Shown: positions 51,504 through 59,656 of the stretch, in pieces
Numbering within the stretch: the stretch's first letter is position 1
How the letters are laid out: every line of letters starts with the position of its first letter
NCBI GenBank assembly: GCA_963800975.1
Contig: CAWDDB010000008.1
Location: 62,001-126,000, forward strand
Length of the DNA: 64,000 nt
Reading direction: 5' to 3'
DNA from: JALYGY01 sp963800975
Lineage (GTDB): Bacteria; Actinomycetota; Rubrobacteria; Rubrobacterales; Rubrobacteraceae
Position numbers and translations under genes: made by a program
Notes under the pieces: generated by a model
What the model saw: only the letters and a program-made list of their open reading frames with translations
The model's database searches: none
What the model was told of the DNA's origin: nothing

Positions 51504-51725
51504 ATGGTCCAAGGGATAGGCGGCATGGGAGGAGCAGGGCTACCGCTCCTTCTGGCAATCTTGTTGCTGGCGGCCATCAATAGATCCTTCGGGATCGAGA
51601 CGAAGGAACCCGGCGAGGAGGCCGCCCGCTTGGGCGATCAGGACGAGACGAAGCAGCGGCCCCGCGACAACGAGGACGGGCAGGAGATCTCCCCTAACGC
51701 GGGCAAAGGAGGGCGCAGTGTCTAA
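51504..51725 (+). CDS. Small single-helix membrane protein
   Basis: 73 residues from ATG 51504 (GTG 51468 is an alternative overlapping the previous stop). A Gly-rich start (MVQGIGGMGGAG) leads into one membrane helix (LPLLLAILLLAAI) and a charged, probably disordered tail. I do not recognise a family. It overlaps the DUF6065 gene by 8 bases, which supports a real, co-translated gene. A scaffold or assembly role in the island is a guess. Confidence 0.5.
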   Translation: MVQGIGGMGGAGLPLLLAILLLAAINRSFGIETKEPGEEAARLGDQDETKQRPRDNEDGQEISPNAGKGGRSV

Positions 51726-52509
51726 TGGCCCCGTAGAGGATCCCAAGGGAAGGAGCGACAAAGGCCAAAGCCCCAAACTGATCGCTTATCGCACCGGACC
51801 CTGGCCTCCGATGCGCATCGTCGTGGCGCCCGCCGATCGCGACTGGATGGACGCTACCCCCTATCGGTTCGCCAACCGTTGCCTTCCATTGAGGATCGCC
51901 GCCCAGGCCGGATGGTTCGTCCTGAATAGCCATGCCCTGCGCGTGACCTGGAACGGCGGCAACGACGCCTCGGATGTCGAGATAGAATCCTTGAGCGGGG
52001 AAGAAGCAAGCTTCGCGAGTAGCCACTTCGGGAGCGGGATCCTCACCTGGAACCTGCCCTTCCTCTTCAGGACCGCCCCTGGCTACAACCTCCAGGTCCG
52101 CGGCCCGGCGAACTGGCCCAAGGACGGGGCGTACGCGCTAGAGGGGATCGTTGAGACCGACTGGCTGGAGTCCACCTTCACCATGAACTGGAAGCTAACC
52201 CGCGCCGATGTCCCCGTGGTCTTCGAGGCGGACGAGCCGATCTGCATGATCGTGCCGCGCAGGCGAGGAGAGCTCGAGGCCTTCGAGCCGGAGATCAGCG
52301 AGATTGGGGAGGAGCCGGCGCTCGCGGAGGCCTACGAGCGGTGGGCCGAGAGCCGGGGGCAGTTCAACCAGGATCTGGAGGAGCCGGATTCGGAGGCCGC
52401 CAAGCGGGGTTGGCAGAAGGACTACGTCCGGGGCATGACCCTCGGAGGGGTCCGGGCGAAGGAACACCAGACCAAGCTCAGGCTCAAGGACTTCGCCGAA
52501 CAAGGGTGA
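51718..52509 (+). CDS. DUF6065 family protein
   Basis: 263 residues from GTG. LIAYRTGPWPPMRIVVAPADRDWMDATPYRFANRCLPLRIA, SHFGSGILTWNLPFLFRT, GYNLQVRGPANWPKDG, ETDWLESTFTMNWKLTR and GWQKDYVRG match what I recall of DUF6065. The pattern of short beta strands looks cupin-like. No HxD...H iron site of prolyl hydroxylases is present, so I do not assign a hydroxylase. No signal peptide is seen, so it is probably cytoplasmic. It lies between the export/folding genes and the two glycosyltransferases, so a role in tailoring the peptide or its sugar is plausible. Confidence 0.75.
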   Translation: MSNGPVEDPKGRSDKGQSPKLIAYRTGPWPPMRIVVAPADRDWMDATPYRFANRCLPLRIAAQAGWFVLNSHALRVTWNGGNDASDVEIESLSGEEASFASSHFGSGILTWNLPFLFRTAPGYNLQVRGPANWPKDGAYALEGIVETDWLESTFTMNWKLTRADVPVVFEADEPICMIVPRRRGELEAFEPEISEIGEEPALAEAYERWAESRGQFNQDLEEPDSEAAKRGWQKDYVRGMTLGGVRAKEHQTKLRLKDFAEQG

Positions 52510-52591
52510 GGTGTGCCGTCTTCGTACTGGGGAACTTCGGAGGCGATGCCGCCCCGCCTTGCGCACCCTGGCCCCAGGAAGCAAGAGGGTG

Positions 52592-53950
52592 ATGAGGGTC
52601 CCATTCGACATCGTTGGCTGCTCGTGGCCTCGTCCCGTCGAAGTGGTGGACGATGGATGGGTTTCCGAGCCGGAGTGGGATGCGCCGCTCATGCCCACCC
52701 GGCCCCTACCCTTCTGGAGGATGTTCGACGAACGACCGTGCTGGACCATCGACTGGCGGGAGTTCTTCAGGCGCGGTACAAAGCCTTATCATGAATCTCT
52801 AGGGGGTGAGATGCGCCGATTCCACGTCGTGTCTCACCTGCGTATCAAGGAGAGCGGAAAGCTCGCATTTTGGAGCGACGACGGATGCGTGATTGCTCGC
52901 AACGGTAAGGTAATACACTCCGACCGGGGCGCCCACCCGCCGACCCGAGTGGAGATCGATGTCCAGCGCGGGGAGGGGCTGCGGGTAGCCCAGTGGCAAA
53001 ACGACGGGGAGTGGCTGTGGGGCGCGCAGCTGGTCGATCCGGTGAAGGAGCCTCGCCTGAGGACGCCGGCCGATCTGGTGCATCTCTACCTGGGCGCGGT
53101 TCGGGAGCGTCTCAGGCACCCGGACGGTCCGCCGCTGAAGATGTGCCTGGGCGGTGGAGATCCCGTTCGCACCATAGTGGGGCTCTACAGCATGATTTTG
53201 AACGGATACGCACCTTCCAAGGTGGTGCTGTTCGGTGAGCACCAGTGGAACCAACAGGCCCGCGAGCTGTTCGCCAGTGCCTTCCCCTTCGCGGAGTTCG
53301 TCTCGACGCGGCGATTAATGGAGGACGTCGGAGATATAGGCGGTTCCCAACTCGTCGAGATGACCCAGGAGCACTGGTGGGTTTTCAAGTCGTTGATCCA
53401 GTTGTTTTCGCCACCCGAAGAGAGCTGCGTGATGGACGACGACGTGTTCATCCTCGATCGGGTCGACGACGCGCTTGAAGCGTTCGAGCGGTGCGATCTG
53501 GTGTACAGCCCAGATATGTTCAATTGGGGCGAAGGGTACCTGAAAATCTGGGGAGCCCTTATAGATGGGGGACTGGAGGCGCTGCCCACAACGGGTTTGG
53601 TGAACACGGGCCTGTTCTGGATCCGGCACTTCACGGAGCCCCGAAAGATTGCCGACTATATCTCGAACTCCGAGCCAAACGTAGGAGCCCCCATGTGGTA
53701 CGACCAAGGCTTTGTTGCGACCTTGTACGCGCGCAGAAGTGCCCACCAGCTCTCTTCCCAGCGTTACTTTTTCCCGCTGTGCGAGGGCCTACCGGGTGGC
53801 CTGCGTGGCTACGACTACGCGGGCAACCCGTGCGGTTTTGCGAGCGTGCACTTCGCAGGCTTGCTCGAGAAGCCTTCGGACCCCGTAACGCTCTGGCTGG
53901 CCCCACAGATCCTGGGCCGCAAGCCGGAACAGCAGATTTGCCCATTCTAG
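52592..53950 (+). CDS. Glycosyltransferase with PA14-like N-terminal domain
   Basis: 452 residues from ATG 52592 (GTG 52589 or 52511 possible). Residues ~75-150 resemble a PA14/lectin sandwich (SHLRIKESGKLAFWSDDGCVIARNGKVIH). The C-terminal part looks like a GT-A enzyme: KVVLFGEHQWN, a DxD-type site CVMDDDVFIL (282-284), then TGLVNTGLFWIRHF and MWYDQGFVATL. The N-T-G / D-Q spacing recalls GT77- and GT8-type folds, the former including plant extensin arabinosyltransferases, but this is only a pattern match. It may extend or start the glycan on the knottin tail. No signal peptide. Confidence 0.6.
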   Translation: MRVPFDIVGCSWPRPVEVVDDGWVSEPEWDAPLMPTRPLPFWRMFDERPCWTIDWREFFRRGTKPYHESLGGEMRRFHVVSHLRIKESGKLAFWSDDGCVIARNGKVIHSDRGAHPPTRVEIDVQRGEGLRVAQWQNDGEWLWGAQLVDPVKEPRLRTPADLVHLYLGAVRERLRHPDGPPLKMCLGGGDPVRTIVGLYSMILNGYAPSKVVLFGEHQWNQQARELFASAFPFAEFVSTRRLMEDVGDIGGSQLVEMTQEHWWVFKSLIQLFSPPEESCVMDDDVFILDRVDDALEAFERCDLVYSPDMFNWGEGYLKIWGALIDGGLEALPTTGLVNTGLFWIRHFTEPRKIADYISNSEPNVGAPMWYDQGFVATLYARRSAHQLSSQRYFFPLCEGLPGGLRGYDYAGNPCGFASVHFAGLLEKPSDPVTLWLAPQILGRKPEQQICPF

Positions 53951-53971
53951 ACCCTAAAGGAAGGTCCATCG

Positions 53972-54832
53972 GTGCCAGGGACTACATCGGAGGTGCACAC
54001 GGTTTTCTCTGTCGACGGCTCTCTGTACCAGCGCTGGCAGGCAGATCTGCTCGCGTACTCGCACCTTAAGGCGGGCCAGCCTGGCCCCTTGACCCGCTTG
54101 TTGTCCTCCGATAGGCCGCCGACCCGATTCGCGGGCCGAACGTTTCGTACCGGGTCGTATTGTCCCCACCCCGCCACCGGGGACTATTACCCCCCATATA
54201 ACAGGATTATGGCTCTCAGGGCCTGGTTGACAGAGAACCCTCCCGCAGAGAAAGTGATTCTACTCATAGAACCCGATTGCGTATTCTTGGGTTCGCTTAC
54301 CGGAGAGCTGGTGAGTCGTGGGTATCCCGTATCTCATCCCATAGGCTACATGGACCCGTTGCCCAATGCTGAGCTCCTCCAAAGGCACTGCTCGAGGCCA
54401 GGGCTGGTGGACCCCGCGGGCATACCAACCCTCCTCATCCATCGAGATGACCTGGTGGACTTGATCCCGCTTTGGATCCAGAAGACCGAAGACATTCGTG
54501 ACGATCCAACTAGCCGTGAGCTCCTCGGTGGGGGATGGATCGCAGATATGTGGGGCTACACGATCGCCGCGGCCGAGATGGGGTTACGACACCAGCTGCG
54601 TGGGCTAGCCCGGATGCAGGGGGAGGATCAAGCCGATCTGCCGATCGTACACTACTGTTACGCTTCGTCCTCTGCCGAACACGATTGGTCCTGGGACAAG
54701 CGATTTTACAGGCCCTGGGAAAGGGTCCCAGACCCGCCCCACGAGGTCCCGTCAGTCGACAAGGCGCTCATAGGATTGCTTAATGAGTGGGTGGCTATGC
54801 CGGAGCATCAGATCTGCCTCTATGACGCGTAG
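53972..54832 (+). CDS. Plant-type peptidyl Ser/Hyp O-glycosyltransferase homolog
   Basis: 286 residues from GTG with AAAGGAAGG 7 bases ahead. In order: HTVFSVDGSLYQRWQADLL, GQPGPLTRLLS, HPATGDYYPPYNR, VILLIEPDCVFLGSL (E100-P-D102 metal site), DDLVDLIPLWIQKTEDIRDD, GGGWIADMWGYTIAAAEMGLRH and IVHYCYA. These blocks match, as I recall them, plant peptidyl-serine alpha-galactosyltransferase (SERGT, GT96) and hydroxyproline arabinosyltransferase (HPAT, GT95), both of which modify extensins. The likely acceptor is the SPPPP tail encoded upstream. Base composition is less GC-rich than core genes, suggesting transfer. There is no signal peptide. Confidence 0.8.
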   Translation: MPGTTSEVHTVFSVDGSLYQRWQADLLAYSHLKAGQPGPLTRLLSSDRPPTRFAGRTFRTGSYCPHPATGDYYPPYNRIMALRAWLTENPPAEKVILLIEPDCVFLGSLTGELVSRGYPVSHPIGYMDPLPNAELLQRHCSRPGLVDPAGIPTLLIHRDDLVDLIPLWIQKTEDIRDDPTSRELLGGGWIADMWGYTIAAAEMGLRHQLRGLARMQGEDQADLPIVHYCYASSSAEHDWSWDKRFYRPWERVPDPPHEVPSVDKALIGLLNEWVAMPEHQICLYDA

Positions 54833-54944
54833 CCGGTAGGAGGTCGAGCCCCACGAAAGGCGGTTGACAGTTGCTTCTCGCAAGTCCCCGCAGGACGCTA
54901 GAGATCTTGTTCGAAGTCGTCGGCCATTTTCACGAGTGGGCAGC

Positions 54945-56111
54945 ATGAAGGTCGATTGGCTCATCGTTGGGGCTGGGTTTACGGGCCTCGTGTTGGCGGA
55001 ACGTATCGCTAGCCAACTTGGCAAGAAGGTATTGGTGGTAGAGCGTAGGGACCACATCGGCGGCAATGCCTACGACCACTACGACGACAACGGGATCCTG
55101 GTTCATCGCTATGGTCCCCACCTTTTCCATACCAATTCCGAGAAGGTATGGCTCTACCTTTCGCGGTTTACCGAGTGGCATCCCTACTGTCATAAGGTAC
55201 TTGCCCTGGTGGACGGCAAGAAGGTGCCGGTCCCGTTTAACCTCAACAGTCTTTATGCCGTTTTCTCGCCCGGATATGCTTCTAGGGTGGAAGAGCTCCT
55301 ACTGAAGCACTACGGACCGGGCAGCAAGGTGCCCATCCTAAAACTTCGCGGGGAGGCTACCGGCGAGTTGCACTTTCTGGCGGAATACATCTACGAGAAA
55401 GTGTTCTATGGCTACAGTTTGAAGCAGTGGGGCCTGACCCCGGAAGAGCTTAGTCCAGGCGTGACCGGGCGGGTGCCCGTTCACATAAGCCGGGATGATC
55501 GCTATTTTCAGGATAGGTATCAGGCGGTACCCAAACACGGCTACGCACGGATGTTCCAACGCATGGCTGATCACCCGAACATCAAGGTTCTGCTCAACGC
55601 CGATTATCGGGAGATCGAGGGCGACGTCAGTTTCGATGGCATGGTCTACACCGGTCTCATCGACGAGTTCTTCGACTACGTTCATGGCGAGCTGCCTTAT
55701 CGCAGCTCGCGGTTCGAGTTCGCCCACCATTCGGTGGACGTCTACCAGGAAGTAGCCCAGGTCAATTACCCTAACGAGCATTCGTACACTCGCATCTCGG
55801 AGTACAAACACATCACTGGGCAGCGCGCCAACGGCACATCTGTCTCTATGGAGTACCCCGAGGCGTACGTTAGAGAACAGAACGTGCCTTACTATCCCGT
55901 CCCGCGCGAGGAGAACCGAAAGCGTTACGATCTCTATCTGGCGGAGGTCGAGAGCCTGAGGGAGAGGGTACTGTTCGCCGGCCGCCTCGCCGATTACCGT
56001 TACTACAACATGGACCAGGCCGTCGCGCGAGCCCTGAGGGTGTTCGAGAAACAAGTCGTCGAAGATGCCGAGAGGAACTCCCGGCCCTCCGGTCCTCCTC
56101 TCCGGCCGTAA
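54945..56111 (+). CDS. glf: UDP-galactopyranose mutase
   Basis: 388 residues from ATG 54945; TTG 54864 and GTG 54936 are in-frame alternatives. The FAD motif WLIVGAGFTGLVLAERIA, ERRDHIGGNAYDHYDDNGILVHRYGPHLFHT, FYGYSLKQWG, HSYTRISEYKH and the end FAGRLADYRYYNMDQAVARAL are the complete family signature. It interconverts UDP-galactopyranose and UDP-galactofuranose. HPAT-type enzymes use a furanose donor, so the enzyme could feed the adjacent transferase, or serve a separate galactan. It is the last intact gene before the dead recombinase. Confidence 0.93.
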   Translation: MKVDWLIVGAGFTGLVLAERIASQLGKKVLVVERRDHIGGNAYDHYDDNGILVHRYGPHLFHTNSEKVWLYLSRFTEWHPYCHKVLALVDGKKVPVPFNLNSLYAVFSPGYASRVEELLLKHYGPGSKVPILKLRGEATGELHFLAEYIYEKVFYGYSLKQWGLTPEELSPGVTGRVPVHISRDDRYFQDRYQAVPKHGYARMFQRMADHPNIKVLLNADYREIEGDVSFDGMVYTGLIDEFFDYVHGELPYRSSRFEFAHHSVDVYQEVAQVNYPNEHSYTRISEYKHITGQRANGTSVSMEYPEAYVREQNVPYYPVPREENRKRYDLYLAEVESLRERVLFAGRLADYRYYNMDQAVARALRVFEKQVVEDAERNSRPSGPPLRP

Positions 56112-56357
56112 TCGAAGCCGAGCCTCAATTTTCTCTACATAATACCGACATATCACTTGGTTTCACATCTTTCACATCATTCAGGTCACCCAACTCTTGG
56201 GAAGCGCGCTCGGTGTGCGGGCACATTCCGGGTCCGTGTCTAGTGCCTCTGACCAGTCAGCTGAGCAAGCATGTTGCTACCGGGAGGCGCGGTTATGGCC
56301 TTCGCACCGATGGAAAAGCTGCACGGTCGCCGACGTCGCTGACCTCTCCCCGAACCC
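56112..56357 (+). other. Gap upstream of the dead recombinase, with a 9-base tandem repeat
   Basis: The first 70 bases are AT-rich and hold ATAATAC (about 56139) and the tandem TTTCACATC at 56161-56169 and 56170-56178, possibly a regulator site. The rest looks like non-coding filler with no recognised gene. Confidence 0.5.
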
Positions 56358-56441
56358 GTGATACCTACCCCATCAGCCCTGCACAGAACCCCGCACGACC
56401 CCGAGCGCCTGATCTCAGTATACCTCCGTACCCTCTCCTCC

Positions 56442-56467
56442 CCTCAGACGATAAAAACCTATAATAC
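56442..56467 (+). repeat. AT-rich conserved site, 5' end of dead recombinase gene
   Basis: CCTCAGACGATAAAAAC (56442-56458) and TATAATAC (56460-56467) match the site at 48614-48639 with one change between the two blocks. Confidence 0.6.
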
Positions 56468-57259
56468 AAAGCTCAAGATGTTCGTCTCCTACGTGGCGGG
56501 GGAGTTGGGGAAGAGGCTAGAGGAGGTCACGGCGGAGGATCTCTCGCTCTACAGGAAGCACCTGGTAAAGACCTACGCGCCCGCCACTGCCGCGAAGAAG
56601 CTCGCGGCACTGCGGCGTTTTCTGATCTTCACCTACCGGGCTGGCGCCACGAGCGTGAACCCGGAGGCGCTGCGCTTCTTCGCCAAGAGCCTGCGCGTGC
56701 GGCAGGACCCTTCGTACAACGTCCTCACCGACGAGGAGCTATCACGGATGCTCGCTGGTGCCCGCGCGACCAACTACAGGGACTACGTCTTGCTAGCGGT
56801 CATGGCTGCGTGCGGTCTGCGAGAGGCTGAGGTAGTGGAAATCCGGGTTGGAGATTTCCAGGACGTGGGGCGCGATTAGGTACTGCTACGCGTGCGGGGT
56901 AAGGGGGAGAAGGTCCGCAACGTCTCGGTCTCCCTGGAGCTCTGGCAACTCGTCCAGCGCTTCGTTCTCCTTACCAGGCGCAGCTTTAGTTCCCATCTTG
57001 ACGCCCGCAAGCCCCTGTTCGTCTCGCGGGTCGGTAAGGACAAACCGCTCACTACCCGCTCGGTCCAGAACATAGTGCAAGAAGTACGTGCGTCGCCGCG
57101 GGCATAACCAAGGCCATCTCTCCGCACTCTATTCGCCACACCGTAGGGACGAACATGGCCCTCAACGAAGCGCCCCTGCTAGTGATCCAGCAGTTCCTCG
57201 GCCACTCCGACCCCAAGACCACAATGCGTTACATCCGCCGCGCAGAGGAACTGGCAGTC

Positions 57260-57279
57260 AGAGCATACCAATATAATAC
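57260..57279 (+). repeat. AT-rich conserved site, 3' end of dead recombinase gene
   Basis: Identical over 20 bases to 49430-49449, although the gene around it has decayed; it ends in TATAATAC. Confidence 0.6.
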
Positions 57280-57383
57280 TTTACCAATCTGATCACGGGC
57301 CGTGTTGAAACAGGGTTAGAACGCTAGAATGCGTGGGGCAACCGGCGCCGGGTTGTCGTCGAACAACGAGGAGGTTTCAGCTT

Positions 57384-57789
57384 ATGGGCTCAGGGGCAGA
57401 CGAGCGTGAACCGTTCGAGTCGAAAGGACCAATTCCGGGATCTCGAGGAGGCATTCGCTCACCTAACCAACGCCGAACTGCTGAGCGCCCTGGATTTCGC
57501 GCTGTTGGAGCTGGAGAAGCGACTATACCGCTACGCCCACGTTGGGCCAGAGCTTCTGGAGATGGCCGACGTGGGATTGTTGTTGGCCGTTAGGGCCCAG
57601 GCACGGTTGGGGCAAGCCCTCTCTTCGGCCGAGCACGCCGAAGGCCACTTGCAGATAGTCGGGGTGGGAGAATGGAATCCCACGAGCATCCAACGAACAT
57701 GGGACACCGACCCGCGACTGGGCGAAGAAGAGGAGAGGCTCATCTTGAGCTTCTTGCCCGGGCTTGGGAATACGGTCCTCGGTGCGTAG
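57384..57789 (+). pseudogene. Unknown helical protein, probably frameshifted near its start
   Basis: GAGGAGG (57368-57374) points to ATG 57384 (MGSGADEREPFESK), but that frame then loses sense. The adjacent frame from GTG 57406 carries a coherent helical protein: DQFRDLEEAFAHLTNAELLSALDFALLELEKRLYRY...LGQALSSAEHAEGHLQIVG, ending 57789. One extra G around 57424-57426 would join MGSGADEREPFESK to DQFRDLEEAF. Either the gene is broken or the GTG start is used. I do not recognise the family. Confidence 0.5.
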
Positions 57790-57798
57790 GAGGTAACG

Positions 57799-58147
57799 AT
57801 GGAGGAGATCCCGGTAGTGGAGGTGCCGGTGGGCGAGTACCTCCCCGATGGCAGGTTTAGGGGGAGGGAGATCGAGTTCGGGGGCATGGAGGTGGGCGTA
57901 AGTGACGGATTGTGGACGGACACCGTGGACCCTGGCGGCGTCTACGGATTCGTCTTACGATTGTATGAGTGTCCCGACGGTTACCGGGTGCACGAGTTGG
58001 CTATGGAACCTTGTTCCGGGCCGATCGGCCGTGGCCTCGCTTTATCCCTCTCCTGCGGGGCTAGACCACGATGAGGAAACCTACGAGGAGGAGGAGGCCA
58101 AGGAGCAACGGGGACAGTATTTCCCCGAGTACTTCGGGTCGCGGTAA
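57799..58147 (+). pseudogene. Unknown small protein, frameshifted in its C-terminal third
   Basis: ATG 57799 follows a strong ribosome binding site (AGGAGGT). The first frame gives EEIPVVEVPVGEYLPDGRFRGREIEFGGMEVGVSDGLW...VYGFVLRLYECPDGYRVHEL and then becomes senseless by ~58010. The neighbouring frame continues RSAVASLYPSPAGLDHDEETYEEEEAKEQRGQYFPEYFGSR to 58147. One indel around 58005-58025 explains both. Function unknown. It follows the previous unknown gene by 9 bases, suggesting an old two-gene unit. Confidence 0.55.
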
Positions 58148-58310
58148 GCGAGTGGCGCTGGCCGGTTAGCGCCATCTCATCGAACTAACGTCTGCTTTCC
58201 GCTTCCAACTGTGTCAAATTCGAGGGTTGCGCTCGCCTTCCTAGGCCTAGCCTTCGAAATGTCTTGATTCTACGGGCCAAGGCGGATAAGCCCGGCGCGG
58301 GCGGGGAACG

Positions 58311-59030
58311 CTACCGTTCTCCTCGAGCGAACCTTTGGAGGACCTCGAGATTCTTGACGCGCAGGCTCGCCCGGCCCGTATCCACAGCCCCCGCCTCCCT
58401 GAGTTCCTTTAGTGCCCGGCTCACCGCCACGCGCCCCGCCCCGATCATGGCGCCCAGCTCCTCGTGGGTGTAGGCGGAAGGCAGTCCGTAGCTCCCTCCC
58501 CCGCGCTCTACCACTCCCTCGCTCTCCACCAGGCGCAGGATCTGGCTCGCCAGACGAGAGAAGACCCCCTTTTGGGCGACCTCGGCCATGCGCTCGCTGG
58601 TGGAGCCGAGGCGCTCCGCTAGGAGGTCCATCATCCTCAGGCTCACCTCGGGGTTCTTGAGGACGAAGCGGTCGAGGGCGTCTCGGTTCATGAAGGCGAC
58701 CACGGTGGGCTCCGACGGCCTGGGCGTGCACGGCGTGAGCCTGCAATGCCTCGAGCCTCCTGGCCCACAAGCACCGTGCCGCTGCCGAGCAGGCTCCAGG
58801 GTGGTCTGCTTGCCGGTCGGGGGAGGTTAGCGTACACGCGCACGCGCCCCTCTTTGATCAGAAACAGTCCGCCGTCGTGCTTCTCGGGGCGGTAGAAGTC
58901 CTCCCCGACTTCGACGGCGCAAGTCGGGGCAGCGCCGTGCGAGGTGCCTCAGCTCCTCCTCGGAGAGCGGCTCCAAGACGTCCACGTACGAAAGGAGCTT
59001 AACCTGCCGTTCTTCCTTCATAGGCAGCAC
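58311..59030 (-). pseudogene. Crp/Fnr-family regulator, decayed
   Basis: Read on the minus strand it starts MKEERQVKLLSYVDVLEPLSEEELRHLARRCPDL, shifts to VGEDFYRPEKHDGGLFLIKEGRVRVYANL, shifts again within the cyclic-nucleotide-like barrel (LLGSGTVL), and ends in the intact frame 58703-58311 with FMNRDALDRFVLKNPEVSLRMMDLLAERLGS and the winged helix YTHEELGAMIGAGRVAVSRALKELREAGAV. At least three indels disrupt it. It is a paralog of the intact gene at 59657, and the two face away from each other. Confidence 0.85.
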
Positions 59031-59656
59031 CCAGTTCCCTCTCTACGGGCCGAAGGCGTTCATGGGATCACGCTCCGTGGCGTGCTGCGAAGGGTCCCGA
59101 ACGCGGGCGGGTCCCTTCGGAAGGCCGTGTGTGCGTTGATCCTGCAACGGCACCACCTCCCCCTATTCGCCGGGCACTACCAAAAAGGCAACCGGCCGCC
59201 GGATCTCTGAAGATCCTCCGGTAGCCGGTTGCGCTATTGGCTCAACCCGTCCCGTACACATACGAGCGCCCATCCTCCGGGGCGGGCTTCTTAGCCTCTA
59301 CACTAAGGGTCCGATTGTCCTGTCCTTGTGATCATTGTAACCAACGTGGACTTCTGGTCAAGGTTCACCTTGTATACTGGGATACCGGTTTGTCTGCTTT
59401 TTCTCTTGGCCGCACGGTTCCTAATAGGAAAAGCCCAATCATTAACAGAGCGCCGCGGCGCTCGGTTCTAGAATGCGGTACCCGCCACCGCCGTCTCGTC
59501 GGCCGTAAGTGCTAGCGACGATCACTTGGACGGTTCCTCGTTACTGACGTTCTTAGCAGCGCGATTGAGGCGCCGAGTGGGAAGTGTCTCGTTTCGAGCA
59601 GATGCGCAGTCTGATGTTTGAAGCCGACGAAGCATCGAGAGTTAGGGGGTTATCGC
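59031..59656. other. 626-base divergent intergenic region between two Crp-type genes
   Basis: It holds a terminator-like hairpin oriented to the minus strand (59181-59232) and a -10-like TATACT at 59373-59378 on the plus strand with no strong -35. The middle (59300-59460) is less GC-rich. No protein-coding signal was recognised. The promoter of the intact Crp gene should be here. Confidence 0.5.
59181..59232 (-). terminator. Intrinsic terminator on the minus strand
   Basis: GCAACCGGC (59188-59196) and GCCGGTTGC (59224-59232) form a perfect 9-pair outer stem, with an inner stem GGATC/GATCC. On the minus strand the stem is followed by TTTTTGG. It is about 150 bases upstream of the decayed minus-strand Crp gene, so it either insulates that gene or was an attenuator in its leader. 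Confidence 0.7.

Larger units (their letters stand above)
56358..57292 (+). pseudogene. Tyrosine recombinase, dead second copy
   Basis: Homologous to 48506-49462 from RLISVYLRTLSS to the very end. A CAG-to-TAG change stops it at 56877-56879 (context DVGRD), and two single-base insertions near 57072-57090 (where the intact gene reads IVKKYVRAAGITK) shift frame; the octamer-to-octamer distance is 812 instead of 810. The active-site pieces HSIRHTVGTNM and GHSDPKTTMRYI remain readable. The N-terminal 16 residues differ. It closes the right side of the island. Confidence 0.92.

Noticed and set aside
51718..52509. DUF6065 protein as a prolyl 4-hydroxylase for the SPPPP tail
   Set aside because: It would complete the extensin analogy, but no HxD...H iron site or 2-oxoglutarate-binding pattern is visible, so the claim is not made.
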